The position numbers and the translations under genes are program-made. 21,524 nt of DNA from Atopobiaceae bacterium. GTDB lineage: Bacteria > Actinomycetota > Coriobacteriia > Coriobacteriales > Atopobiaceae. Of the stretch, positions 1-6,478 are shown one piece after another (position 1 is the stretch's first letter; each line of letters opens with the position of its first letter). The notes beneath the pieces were generated by a model. That model worked only from the letters and a program-made list of their open reading frames with translations, was not told the DNA's origin and did no database searches. Where the stretch lies: the NCBI GenBank assembly GCA_015258485.1, contig JABZIF010000007.1:1-21524 (forward strand). The letters run 5' to 3'.

Positions 1-78
1 CTCAGCGCGGCCAGCCTCCAGGAGTGCCCTGGTATAGCCCTCTACTTTTCTGTCCTGATCGTCTTTATTAGTGCTCAT
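1..78 (-). CDS. atpH: ATP synthase F1 delta subunit, N-terminal 26 residues (partial)
   Basis: This is the start of the delta subunit, which links the F1 head to the peripheral b stalk. Only the first 26 codons are inside the window; the rest lies beyond position 1. The ATG is at 76-78 and reads MSTNKDDQ..., followed by a helical stretch with the YTRALLEAG pattern typical of delta-subunit N termini. The start overlaps the end of atpF by 11 bases, which fits translational coupling in the order atpB-atpE-atpF-atpH. The identification rests on gene order plus this short N terminus, so sequence support alone is limited. Confidence 0.8.
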   Translation of the reverse strand, partial: MSTNKDDQDRKVEGYTRALLEAGRAE

Positions 79-679
79 TTGGAGTACCTACTTCCGCAAG
101 GTACTTTTCAGCAAGAGCACGCTGTTGCTGTTCTGGTAGCTCATTGCCAATAATCTTACCTGCGATATCAACAGAAAGATCGACAACAGAATCAGAAAGC
201 TCTGCCATAGCATGACGACGCTCAGCATCAACAACGCCCTTACCTTTAGCAATAATTTCAGCAGCTTCAGATTTAGCTTGCTCAATAATACGAGCTCGTT
301 CTTCTTCACCCTCACGCTTAGCAGCAGAAACAATCTCATTAGCCTTCTGCTTTGCTTCATCGATACCAGCTGCTGCGACTTCACGATCTTTGTTTGCTTC
401 TTCGCGAGCTTTTGCTGCTGCGTCTAAATCACTTTGTATCTTTTCCTGACGCTTATCCAGCATCTTAAGCACTGAGGGCCAAACGAACTTTGCCACTACT
501 GCAAAGATAACCAGAAATGCAATTAAAGCAGGAACGAACTCAGCGGGCTTTGGAAGAAGAATATCAGCACCACTTGCACTTTCTTCAGCAAGTGCGACTG
601 AGGGCGCTAACGTTGCAAGTAATGCGGCAGACGCACCCACCGTGCAAATTTTTCTAGCTCCCCTACAAATCGTATTCAT
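68..679 (-). CDS. atpF: ATP synthase F0 b subunit with N-terminal signal peptide
   Basis: This is the b subunit, the peripheral stalk that holds F1 to the membrane a subunit. The ATG at 677-679 (203 aa, MNTICRGARK...) is preferred over an in-frame TTG four codons upstream, because the TTG lies inside the TTGGAGGAATGC ribosome binding site of the ATG. Residues 5-10 are basic, 13-29 hydrophobic, and V28-A29-L30-A31 followed by EE looks like a signal peptidase I site. A second hydrophobic segment at about 47-69 is the normal b-subunit anchor. From about 72 onward the protein is a long charged Ala/Glu/Lys-rich helix typical of the stalk. The family is usually about 155-185 aa, and the extra length is the signal peptide. 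It lies between atpE and atpH, overlapping atpH by 11 bases. Confidence 0.95.
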   Translation of the reverse strand: MNTICRGARKICTVGASAALLATLAPSVALAEESASGADILLPKPAEFVPALIAFLVIFAVVAKFVWPSVLKMLDKRQEKIQSDLDAAAKAREEANKDREVAAAGIDEAKQKANEIVSAAKREGEEERARIIEQAKSEAAEIIAKGKGVVDAERRHAMAELSDSVVDLSVDIAGKIIGNELPEQQQRALAEKYLAEVGTPNEH

Positions 680-720
680 GCATTCCTCCAACGTAATGAT
701 TTCGTCGTTACGTACTTGTC

Positions 721-915
721 TTATTTAACCATTAAGGTAACAACGAAGCCAATCAAAGTAAGAGCCTCAATAAATGCGCAGCCTAGGATAAAGACAGTAA
801 ACAAACGACCCTGAACCTCTGGCTGACGTGCCATGTTATTTGCAGCGGCCGTTGCTACTGCACTAATACATACTGCTGCTGCAATAACGCAAATAGCATA
901 TCCGAAAACTCCCAC
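721..915 (-). CDS. atpE: ATP synthase F0 c subunit
   Basis: This is the proteolipid of the rotor ring that carries ions through F0. It is 64 residues and starts at GTG (913-915), with AGGAGG five bases upstream. Two transmembrane helices (about 3-27 and 39-62) flank the polar loop ARQPE at 29-33, the family hallmark. The ion-binding carboxylate is Glu50 in FIEALTLIG. A Gln is absent at the helix-1 position used by sodium-binding rings (Ile17 by counting back from RQPE), so a proton-coupled ring is more likely. Helix 1 is Ala-rich and lacks the usual GxGxGxG packing motif. At 64 aa it is shorter than most c subunits (about 70-85). It sits between atpB and atpF. Confidence 0.96.
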   Translation of the reverse strand: MGVFGYAICVIAAAVCISAVATAAANNMARQPEVQGRLFTVFILGCAFIEALTLIGFVVTLMVK

Positions 916-998
916 GATTCCTCCTCTTTTCGTTCGCCCCTCTCAAGGCGACCAATAAACAAACTTATAATCAACTGAGCGTGGGCTCAGATGATTCC

Positions 999-1799
999 TT
1001 AATGCTCAGCTTCTACCAACTGAATATAAACAGTAGAAAGCAATGTGAAAACATACGCCTGAATAAACGCAACGATAGCCTCCACAAGATAAATAATAAT
1101 CAACAACAAAATCCAGAAAATTGAAAATCCAGCTTGTCCGGCAGTTATTGCAGTAAGATTTTGAAGTGCAGGCGAGAAATACATCGTTGCCAAAATTGCA
1201 AACGTTCCCATTACAATATGGCCTGCATACATGTTGCAAAAAAGACGTACGGCAAGAGTAATAAGGCGCAAAAATGTTGAGAAAACTTCAATCACCCAAA
1301 TAGCACCAGCGATTATAGGATTAACGCCCTTAGGAGCAAGGCTCTTAATATAACCCCAAATGCCCATCTTTTTTGCACCAACATACATAAAGTAGCCAAG
1401 CGAACAAAGGCCAAGAGCTGCGGTAACACCAATAGTGCCCGTACCCGGATGACATCCCGGAATCAATCCAATGATATTGTTAATCAAGATGAACATAAAT
1501 ATGGTGATAAGGAATGGAAAATGCTTACGCCATGTATCTCCGAGAGAAGCCTTACAAACATCATCTCTAATGTACTCAATGAAGTATTCAACACCATTAA
1601 CAAAGCGTCCCTTAGGAGCTATGCTTTCAGATTGCTTTTTCTTAAATCTAAAACAAACAATCAAAAAGACAACTGCTGCGACTAAGTAATAAACAATGTA
1701 GTTAGTAAGACCAAAGGTAGTATTACCGACAATAGCGTGTGGTTTAAAACCTTCGAGCAGCTCGGCCATCTCAGCAGATAACTGCGAAAGAACATCCAC
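999..1799 (-). CDS. atpB: ATP synthase F0 a subunit
   Basis: This is the membrane stator subunit that forms the two ion half-channels against the c ring. It is 266 aa and starts at GTG (1797-1799), with GGGGAGG about 10 bases upstream. The essential arginine is Arg185 in LAVRLFCNMYAGH, and the preceding ITLAVRLF and following NMYAGH match the conserved helix of the family. Several hydrophobic helices are visible (about 33-50, 96-117, 121-141, 160-180, 191-210 and 220-255). It is the first recognised gene of the atp operon. No atpI-like four-helix protein is visible upstream; the leader holds only a short possible reading frame. Confidence 0.96.
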   Translation of the reverse strand: MDVLSQLSAEMAELLEGFKPHAIVGNTTFGLTNYIVYYLVAAVVFLIVCFRFKKKQSESIAPKGRFVNGVEYFIEYIRDDVCKASLGDTWRKHFPFLITIFMFILINNIIGLIPGCHPGTGTIGVTAALGLCSLGYFMYVGAKKMGIWGYIKSLAPKGVNPIIAGAIWVIEVFSTFLRLITLAVRLFCNMYAGHIVMGTFAILATMYFSPALQNLTAITAGQAGFSIFWILLLIIIYLVEAIVAFIQAYVFTLLSTVYIQLVEAEH

Positions 1800-1846
1800 T
1801 CTGTCTCAACCTCCCCATACAATCTGCAATCATTTCAGATTGCCCG

Positions 1847-2002
1847 TCACTGCTCAGCATACTTGAAACGCAGCATAAGATGCCAAGAATGTGCCACTAA
1901 GAGGTCTATACCTACCACTCGGCGTACAATTAAGCGACGAACGGCGATACTATCACTAAATGAGCGCATAGTCACGATTACAAAATCAAATAATTGACCC
2001 AT
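1847..2002 (-). CDS. Possible small protein, 51 aa, upstream of atpB
   Basis: An open frame runs from ATG (2000-2002) to TGA (1847-1849). It starts MGQLFDFVIVTMRSF and ends MLRFKYAEQ, with a basic middle (RRLIVRR at 22-28) and a hydrophobic patch (VVGIDLLVA). It ends 47 bases before atpB. No Shine-Dalgarno sequence precedes either the first ATG or the internal ATG at codon 12, and it does not resemble AtpI. It could be a chance frame in the leader or a leader peptide. The frame is seen; its expression is not supported. Confidence 0.2.
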   Translation of the reverse strand: MGQLFDFVIVTMRSFSDSIAVRRLIVRRVVGIDLLVAHSWHLMLRFKYAEQ

Positions 2003-2013
2003 AGTCAATTATT
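1989..2013 (-). repeat. 10-bp perfect inverted repeat in the atp leader
   Basis: AATAATTGAC and GTCAATTATT flank a 5-base loop (1999-2003). Depending on the true transcription start, it could be an operator or an RNA hairpin. The ATG of the possible 51-codon frame lies in the loop. There is no U-run directly after the stem, so it is not an ordinary intrinsic terminator. Confidence 0.6.
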
Positions 2014-2030
2014 CACAATGCTGTCACAAT
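2013..2030. repeat. 7-bp direct repeat at one helical turn
   Basis: TCACAAT occurs at 2013-2019 and again at 2024-2030, an 11-base period, immediately next to the inverted repeat at 1989-2013. The spacing of one DNA turn is what a regulator binding one face of DNA would use. In an AT-rich region this could also be chance. Confidence 0.3.
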
Positions 2031-2061
2031 TAATTACAGTTTTCACCATAACGTACTATCC

Positions 2062-2070
2062 ACTATAACA
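2062..2070 (-). promoter_or_regulatory. Candidate extended -10 promoter for the atp operon
   Basis: On the minus strand this reads TGTTATAGT, an extended -10 (TGnTATAGT) with five of six consensus bases in the hexamer. No good -35 is present at 17 bases, which extended -10 promoters tolerate. It would place the start near 2055 and give a leader of about 255 bases before atpB. Weaker -10-like hexamers nearer to atpB cannot be excluded. Confidence 0.35.
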
Positions 2071-2187
2071 CTCATATACTGCTGTTATGTTCCAGTTTTC
2101 GCAATTATGATTTTTACTTGTACAACATGCACTACGCTTACAAGTCTATTGGTCAAAGACCGCGCCTGTATGCGCAATATCGCAGAC

Positions 2188-2219
2188 AAAAAGCCCAATA
2201 GTACTTTCACTATTGGGCT
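2188..2219 (-). terminator. Intrinsic terminator after upp
   Basis: A perfect 11-bp stem (2209-2219 with 2192-2202, AGCCCAATAGT and its complement) has a 6-base loop. On the minus strand it is followed by TTTTT. It starts about 20 bases after the upp stop codon and separates upp from the atp leader. Confidence 0.9.
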
Positions 2220-2238
2220 CCTACTCCTAAAATATAAA

Positions 2239-2883
2239 TTACTTAGTACCGTAAATACGATCTCCTGCATCTCCAAGACCAGGAAGAATATATGCACTCG
2301 AACTAAGCTGACGATCAATAGTGCAGGTGTAAAGGCGGACATCAGGATCAAAATCAAGTGTTGCTTTAACACCCTCAGGGCAAGAAACAATTGTCAAACA
2401 GCGAATGTCCTTAACACCTGCTTCACGAAGGAACTGAATAGCTGCAGTAAGTGAGCCTCCAGTTGCAAGCATTGGATCCACAACAAGACAGGTTCGATTC
2501 TCAATATCTTGTGGGAACTTGCAATAATACTGATGAGGAAGATGAGTCTCAGGGTCTCGATACATACCAACATGACCAACACGAGCCGAAGGAACAAGCT
2601 CAAGAATACCGTCAACCATGCCAAGACCAGCGCGAAGAATGGGGATAATCGCAACCTTTTTACCTGCAATACGTTTAGCCGTTGTGGCCTCCAGTGGTGT
2701 CTCTACTTCAACATCTTCAAGTGGAAAGTCCCGCATTGCTTCATAGCTCTCCAGAATTGCAAGCTCATTAACAAGTTCACGAAACTGCTTAGTAGTAGTG
2801 TTTTTATCGCGAAGAATATGTAACTTATGCTGAACAAGTGGGTGGTTTACTACTGTAAGTCTTGACTCATCGTAATCTGCCAT
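2239..2883 (-). CDS. upp: Uracil phosphoribosyltransferase
   Basis: This cytosolic enzyme makes UMP from uracil and PRPP in pyrimidine salvage. The protein is 214 aa, the usual family length. The 13-residue PRPP-binding loop is LVVDPMLATGGS at 133-144. The uracil-binding end YILPGLGDAGDRIYGT is at 198-213. The N-terminal half has HPLVQHKL, and IPILRAGLGMVDG lies at 80-92, both typical of the family. It starts at ATG 2881-2883, with GGAGG in the expected place. It is the last gene before a strong terminator, 107 bases downstream of rpiB, so it may share the rpiB transcript or use its own promoter (a TAAAAT hexamer lies in the gap). Confidence 0.98.
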   Translation of the reverse strand: MADYDESRLTVVNHPLVQHKLHILRDKNTTTKQFRELVNELAILESYEAMRDFPLEDVEVETPLEATTAKRIAGKKVAIIPILRAGLGMVDGILELVPSARVGHVGMYRDPETHLPHQYYCKFPQDIENRTCLVVDPMLATGGSLTAAIQFLREAGVKDIRCLTIVSCPEGVKATLDFDPDVRLYTCTIDRQLSSSAYILPGLGDAGDRIYGTK

Positions 2884-2990
2884 ATTGCTCCCTCCAAGAG
2901 CTTAAATTACTGCTTGTATGCCTATTTTACCTTGTTTATCCAAGCTAATAAAATATCGAGAAATACCGTATATACCAAAATTCTCGTATT

Positions 2991-3455
2991 TTACTCAACA
3001 TCAACGCCCTTAAAAGTAGGATCATCCTCGCGCATAATTTTTTTAACACGACCTGTATGACGACCTCCAGCAAATTCGGTACTTAAAAATGTATCTACAA
3101 TTGCCTCATTAACTGCAAGATCTGTAAAGCGTCCCGAAAGGCCAATAACATTAGCATCGTTATGTTCACGAGCGAGCTCCGCAAACTGAACAGTCTGAAC
3201 AGGAGTTGCTCTAATTCCTGGAACTTTATCAGCAGTCATTGCAATACCAATACCAGTCCCACAAATGAGTACACCACGGTCCGCTTTACCAGAAGCCACA
3301 GCACGAGCAACTTTATCTGCAAAATCAGGATAATCAACACGATCATCATTTGCAGGCCCAAAGTCTAGTACTTCATGGCCAAGAGACTTAATGTGTTCAA
3401 TAAGAGGGTCTTTCTGAATAAAGCCAGCGTGATCTGAACCAACTGCAATTCGCAT
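2991..3455 (-). CDS. rpiB: Ribose-5-phosphate isomerase B
   Basis: This enzyme interconverts ribose 5-phosphate and ribulose 5-phosphate in the non-oxidative pentose phosphate pathway. The protein is 154 aa, normal for the RpiB/LacAB family. The phosphosugar-binding GSDHAG is at 6-11. The catalytic cysteine is Cys65 in GVLICGTGIGIAM, and His98 lies in REHNDANVIGLSGR. The LacAB-type sugar isomerases share the fold, but the Cys65 context and the absence of a lactose gene cluster favour RpiB. ATG at 3453-3455 has a strong AGGAGG seven bases upstream. A short 5-bp hairpin with a T-run (3471-3490) sits directly before the ribosome binding site and could attenuate read-through from tsaC, but it is weak. 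Confidence 0.95.
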   Translation of the reverse strand: MRIAVGSDHAGFIQKDPLIEHIKSLGHEVLDFGPANDDRVDYPDFADKVARAVASGKADRGVLICGTGIGIAMTADKVPGIRATPVQTVQFAELAREHNDANVIGLSGRFTDLAVNEAIVDTFLSTEFAGGRHTGRVKKIMREDDPTFKGVDVE

Positions 3456-3584
3456 ACGTTCCTCCTCAAAAAATAGCTCTTTTCAAGAGTAACGCATGCA
3501 ACCCAAAGCAGTAGCCAAAACATATAAATGCAATAGATAAATTTTTATATAGTGAGTACTTAATATATTCTTACTTTTCAGTTT

Positions 3585-4235
3585 TTATTCTTCACCAAAA
3601 CCTACCGTAGTAAAAATATCTTGACAAGCAATGGCTCCTTCTCGAAGTATACGGGGGTTCTTGCCCGTACAGTCAACAATAGTAGAAGCAACTGCAAGGG
3701 GCACACGACCACCATCAAACGTAAGGTCAACCTCATCAATAAGACTTTTTTCAAGACCAATGCTATCAATTGCAGAAGGAGCGCCATGTGTGTTTGCGCT
3801 CGTTGTTGCAAGCGGAACACCTAATTTCTGCACAATTTGACACACTAAGGGAGACGCCGGCATCCTCAACGCAATCGTATTATTTTCTGGCAAAACATAC
3901 TCTTTTGGTACATTTTCCGACGCTTCTACTACCAGTGTTAGTGCACCAGGCCAGTATGCATCCGCCAGCTTAAATACCCAATCATAAACAATAGATGCGT
4001 ATATTTGTAAATCCGTTTTTCTTCCAATAAGCCAGGGAAGAGTTTGAGTAGCAGGCCTATGCTTTATCTCAAAAATACGACGATAGCCAGGATTGTTAGG
4101 GATAGCTGCAGCTCCGATTCCATATACAGAATCAGTTGGCATAATTAAAATACCACCCTCACGTGCAACCGTTACTGCCTGAGTAACTATCGCATCTACC
4201 GGGTTCATCTGATCAACAACAACTAACTTCCCCAT
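3585..4235 (-). CDS. tsaC: L-threonylcarbamoyladenylate synthase (TsaC/YrdC type)
   Basis: This enzyme makes threonylcarbamoyl-AMP from threonine, bicarbonate and ATP, the first step of t6A37 modification in ANN-decoding tRNAs. The YrdC domain covers nearly the whole protein: PTDSVYGIGA at 33-42, KHRP at 58-61, WPGALTLVV at 95-103 and TTSAN at 144-148. No Sua5 C-terminal domain is present, so it is the short TsaC form. The ATG at 4233-4235 (216 aa) is chosen; its GGAG is a long 13 bases upstream. In-frame TTG codons at about 4244 and at 4262 are alternatives, and the former lies closer to the same GGAG. It lies 64 bases downstream of prmC. Confidence 0.92.
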   Translation of the reverse strand: MGKLVVVDQMNPVDAIVTQAVTVAREGGILIMPTDSVYGIGAAAIPNNPGYRRIFEIKHRPATQTLPWLIGRKTDLQIYASIVYDWVFKLADAYWPGALTLVVEASENVPKEYVLPENNTIALRMPASPLVCQIVQKLGVPLATTSANTHGAPSAIDSIGLEKSLIDEVDLTFDGGRVPLAVASTIVDCTGKNPRILREGAIACQDIFTTVGFGEE

Positions 4236-4299
4236 ATAACTCAACAATCTCCAATTATCCAAACCTTCACTTGAACGCTTTCGTCAAAAGGTACGCTTG

Positions 4300-5193
4300 T
4301 TAATCAAGCTTCGCAACGAGAATTCTTGGCCTATGCGTTAAATCTTCTTTGATTGTTACAGTCTTCCAAATGCCCTGTTGTTCTGCAATCTGTGCAGCCT
4401 CATCAAGATGTCCTTCATACAACTCCACGCAGAATATACCGCCATGTTTGAGCATGTGTGGTGCAGCATCAAGCAAGCGCCTGTAAGTGTCTAAACCATC
4501 TTCTCCCCCATCAAGCGCAAGTTCAGGCTCAAACGCTCTAACCTCTTCAGGTACATCTTTTTTAAGAACCTTCGATGGAATATATGGTGGGTTTGAAACA
4601 AAAACAGAAAATGAATGAGCAAACTCTTCTGGAACACCCTCGACTAAATCGCACTCAACCAACAAAACACGATCTTGTAATTCAAGTGCATCCCTATTAC
4701 GAGTCGCAAGCGCGATTGCTTTTGGTGAAATATCAGTCGCAACTACCTGTGTATTTTGACGCTCAGCTGCAATAGAAAGTGAAATACATCCTGTTCCAAC
4801 GCCAACTTCAAGAACTCGTACGGAGTTCTCGTCATTTGATTCAGACGCCTCATCAACACCTTCTAGCGCAACATCTACCAGTATTTCTGTTTCTGGTCGT
4901 GGAATAAGCACACCGGGCTCGCAGGTAAGCACCAGGTGCCTAAAGGGCATCTCCCCTGTCACATACTGGAGCGGCTCGCCCTCCGCGCGGCGCTTAATTG
5001 CCTCGCGCATATGGCTCCGCTCATCTGAAGAGAGAGGTTTATCAAAATTGGTATAAAGCTGAACTCGAGAAAGTCCCGTTACAGACGATAAAAGCCACTC
5101 AGCAGAAAGACGTGGATGTTCATCCCCGTTTTGTTCTAAGTAGTGCGTAGTCCAAGTTAGAATTTTTTGAACAGTCCATACTTCATCAGACAT
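4300..5193 (-). CDS. prmC: Peptide chain release factor N5-glutamine methyltransferase
   Basis: This enzyme methylates the glutamine of the GGQ loop of release factors using S-adenosylmethionine. It is 297 aa. The N-terminal helical substrate-recognition domain covers about 1-95. LIPRPETE at 96-103 is the conserved linker. The Rossmann methyltransferase domain has the SAM motif LEVGVGTGCISLS (128-140), TDIS at 153-156 and the substrate-glutamine motif NPPY at 201-204. ATG is at 5191-5193. An AAGG ribosome binding site overlaps the end of prfA, and the two genes are 11 bases apart, the classic prfA-prmC arrangement. Its substrate is the product of the gene immediately upstream. Confidence 0.97.
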   Translation of the reverse strand: MSDEVWTVQKILTWTTHYLEQNGDEHPRLSAEWLLSSVTGLSRVQLYTNFDKPLSSDERSHMREAIKRRAEGEPLQYVTGEMPFRHLVLTCEPGVLIPRPETEILVDVALEGVDEASESNDENSVRVLEVGVGTGCISLSIAAERQNTQVVATDISPKAIALATRNRDALELQDRVLLVECDLVEGVPEEFAHSFSVFVSNPPYIPSKVLKKDVPEEVRAFEPELALDGGEDGLDTYRRLLDAAPHMLKHGGIFCVELYEGHLDEAAQIAEQQGIWKTVTIKEDLTHRPRILVAKLD

Positions 5194-5204
5194 GAAGCAA
5201 AACC

Positions 5205-6272
5205 TTAAACAGCCTGAGCGAGTTTCTCGGCACGCTCTGCTGCAGCGAGAGCTTCAATAACAGATGGTAAGGTATCACCAAGCAGAACGCCGTTATAGGT
5301 ACCGTTGAAGCCAACGCGGTGATCAGTTACACGATCTTGGGGCTGGTTATATGTACGAATCTTCTCGGAACGTGCGCCGTGGCCAATTTGTGAAAGACGT
5401 TCAGCACCTTGTTCCGCCTGTTGACGCTCAAGCTCCATCTCGTAAAGACGAGCACGCAGCATCTGCATACAAACTTCACGGTTTTGAATCTGAGAGCGCT
5501 GATCCTGGGACTGAACAACGGTATTTGTTGGCAGATGCGTAATACGAACTGCAGAATACGTGGTGTTAACACATTGACCACCAGGGCCAGATGCGCAGTA
5601 AGTATCGATACGGAGGTCTTCCTGGTTAATCTGAATGTCAATCTCGTCAGCCTCTGGGAGAACTGCAACAGTTGCAGTAGAGGTCTGAATGCGGCCCTGA
5701 GACTCAGTCTTAGGAACGCGCTGAACACGATGAACGCCAGACTCATACTTCATAACTGAATAAACTTTCTCGCCAGTAACCTTAAACTCGATTGTCTTAA
5801 AGCCACCAGCCTCAGAAGGAGAGCTAGAAAGAACTTCAATCTTCCAACCACGAGACTCAGCAAAACGCTCGTACATCTTAAAGAGATCTCCCGCAAAAAT
5901 TGCGGCCTCATCTCCACCAACACCAGCACGAATCTCTACGATAGTATCCTTTTCATCGTTTGGATCGCCTGGAATCAACATAACTTTAATTTCATCTTCA
6001 AGCTCTGGAAGCATTGCCTCATTTGTCGAAATATCCTCTTGAAGCATTTCTTTTTCATCCGCGTCAGAAGTTGCGTTAAGTAGCTCTTTTGCAGCGTCAA
6101 TATCATCAAGTGCAGTCAGATACTTCTGAGCATGGGAAATAAGGTCCGCTTGATTAGCATGTTCTTTAGCAACACGCGCATACTCTTTGGGATCAGATAC
6201 AACGGCTGGATCAGCAAGTTTCTTCTCGAGCTCATCATATGCCTGTACAATTTTTTCTAGCTTGTCACGCAT
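5205..6272 (-). CDS. prfA: Peptide chain release factor 1
   Basis: RF1 recognises UAA and UAG in the ribosomal A site and triggers peptide release. It is 355 aa, the normal length. The coiled N-terminal domain covers about 1-105. The codon-recognition tripeptide is PKT at 187-189 in HRVQRVPKTESQGR; the P-x-T form identifies RF1 rather than RF2 (SPF). The catalytic GGQ is at 231-233 in CASGPGGQCVNTTYSAVR. Two departures from common RF1s are visible: Cys226 where Arg is usual in the R-[AS]-SG sequence, and Cys234 after GGQ where His or Ser is usual. ATG is at 6270-6272 with GAGGAG upstream. It is the first gene of the prfA-prmC group and is preceded by a candidate structured leader. Confidence 0.98.
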   Translation of the reverse strand: MRDKLEKIVQAYDELEKKLADPAVVSDPKEYARVAKEHANQADLISHAQKYLTALDDIDAAKELLNATSDADEKEMLQEDISTNEAMLPELEDEIKVMLIPGDPNDEKDTIVEIRAGVGGDEAAIFAGDLFKMYERFAESRGWKIEVLSSSPSEAGGFKTIEFKVTGEKVYSVMKYESGVHRVQRVPKTESQGRIQTSTATVAVLPEADEIDIQINQEDLRIDTYCASGPGGQCVNTTYSAVRITHLPTNTVVQSQDQRSQIQNREVCMQMLRARLYEMELERQQAEQGAERLSQIGHGARSEKIRTYNQPQDRVTDHRVGFNGTYNGVLLGDTLPSVIEALAAAERAEKLAQAV

Positions 6273-6288
6273 TCTTGCTCCTCATTTA

Positions 6289-6352
6289 TTACCTCGCTGA
6301 AGCTTGGCATCTCACCAGTAACAGACGTCACTCTAACCTATTAGCGAGGTAA
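6289..6352 (-). promoter_or_regulatory. Candidate structured 5' leader of prfA
   Basis: The ends form a perfect 10-bp inverted repeat (TTACCTCGCT at 6343-6352 on the minus strand and AGCGAGGTAA at 6289-6298). Inside, AGTGAC-GTCT-GTTACT gives a 6-bp hairpin with one G-U pair, directly followed by a small GGU-GAGAU-GCC hairpin. The whole can fold as a three-way junction ending 16 bases before the prfA ATG, just upstream of GAGGAG. It matches no riboswitch class I recognise. The 5' strand contains ACCUC, which is complementary in part to the ribosome binding site. Confidence 0.4.
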
Positions 6353-6367
6353 AATTTCAACTAAAAA

Positions 6368-6376
6368 AGTGTACCA
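6368..6376 (-). promoter_or_regulatory. Candidate extended -10 promoter for prfA
   Basis: On the minus strand this reads TGGTACACT, an extended -10 with hexamer TACACT. A purine start would fall near 6361, about nine bases before the structured leader begins. No clear -35 is seen. Confidence 0.4.
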
Positions 6377-6407
6377 CCATGAGCTGGTTTTTATTCAGTT
6401 ACCCTAT

Positions 6408-6436
6408 TTGACAAGAACAATAAGACGCAAAATACA
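6408..6436 (+). promoter_or_regulatory. Candidate promoter of the 6479 membrane-protein gene
   Basis: A perfect -35 TTGACA (6408-6413) is followed after 17 bases by AATACA (6431-6436), with TACAAA two bases further as an alternative. The ATG of the gene lies about 43 bases beyond, so the leader would be short. It diverges from the prfA promoter region. Confidence 0.5.
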
Positions 6437-6478
6437 AAATTGTGCGAGAATTACAAAAAGAGTAAACGATGGAGCATC

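Larger units (their letters stand above)
1800..2187 (-). promoter_or_regulatory. Leader and promoter region of the atp operon (gene-poor gap)
   Basis: This is the only stretch over 300 bases without a confident gene. It lies between the upp terminator and atpB. From upstream to downstream on the minus strand it holds weak small inverted repeats (2110-2180), an extended -10 promoter-like element (2062-2070), a 7-bp direct repeat (2013-2030), a 10-bp hairpin (1989-2013), a possible 51-codon reading frame (1847-2002), and the atpB ribosome binding site. No tRNA-like fold or recognised riboswitch was seen. Confidence 0.5.

Noticed and set aside
2085..2390. 101-codon minus-strand frame between upp and the atp leader
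   Set aside because: It lies mostly inside upp in another frame and crosses the upp terminator. It has no ribosome binding site and a low-complexity translation.
2957..2986. Terminator between rpiB and upp
   Set aside because: CGAGAA/TTCTCG is a 6-bp stem with an 18-base loop and no uninterrupted T-run.
3471..3490. Terminator between tsaC and rpiB
   Set aside because: The CTCTT-GAA-AAGAG hairpin is followed by a T-run but is only 5 bp and sits directly before the rpiB ribosome binding site. Too weak to call.
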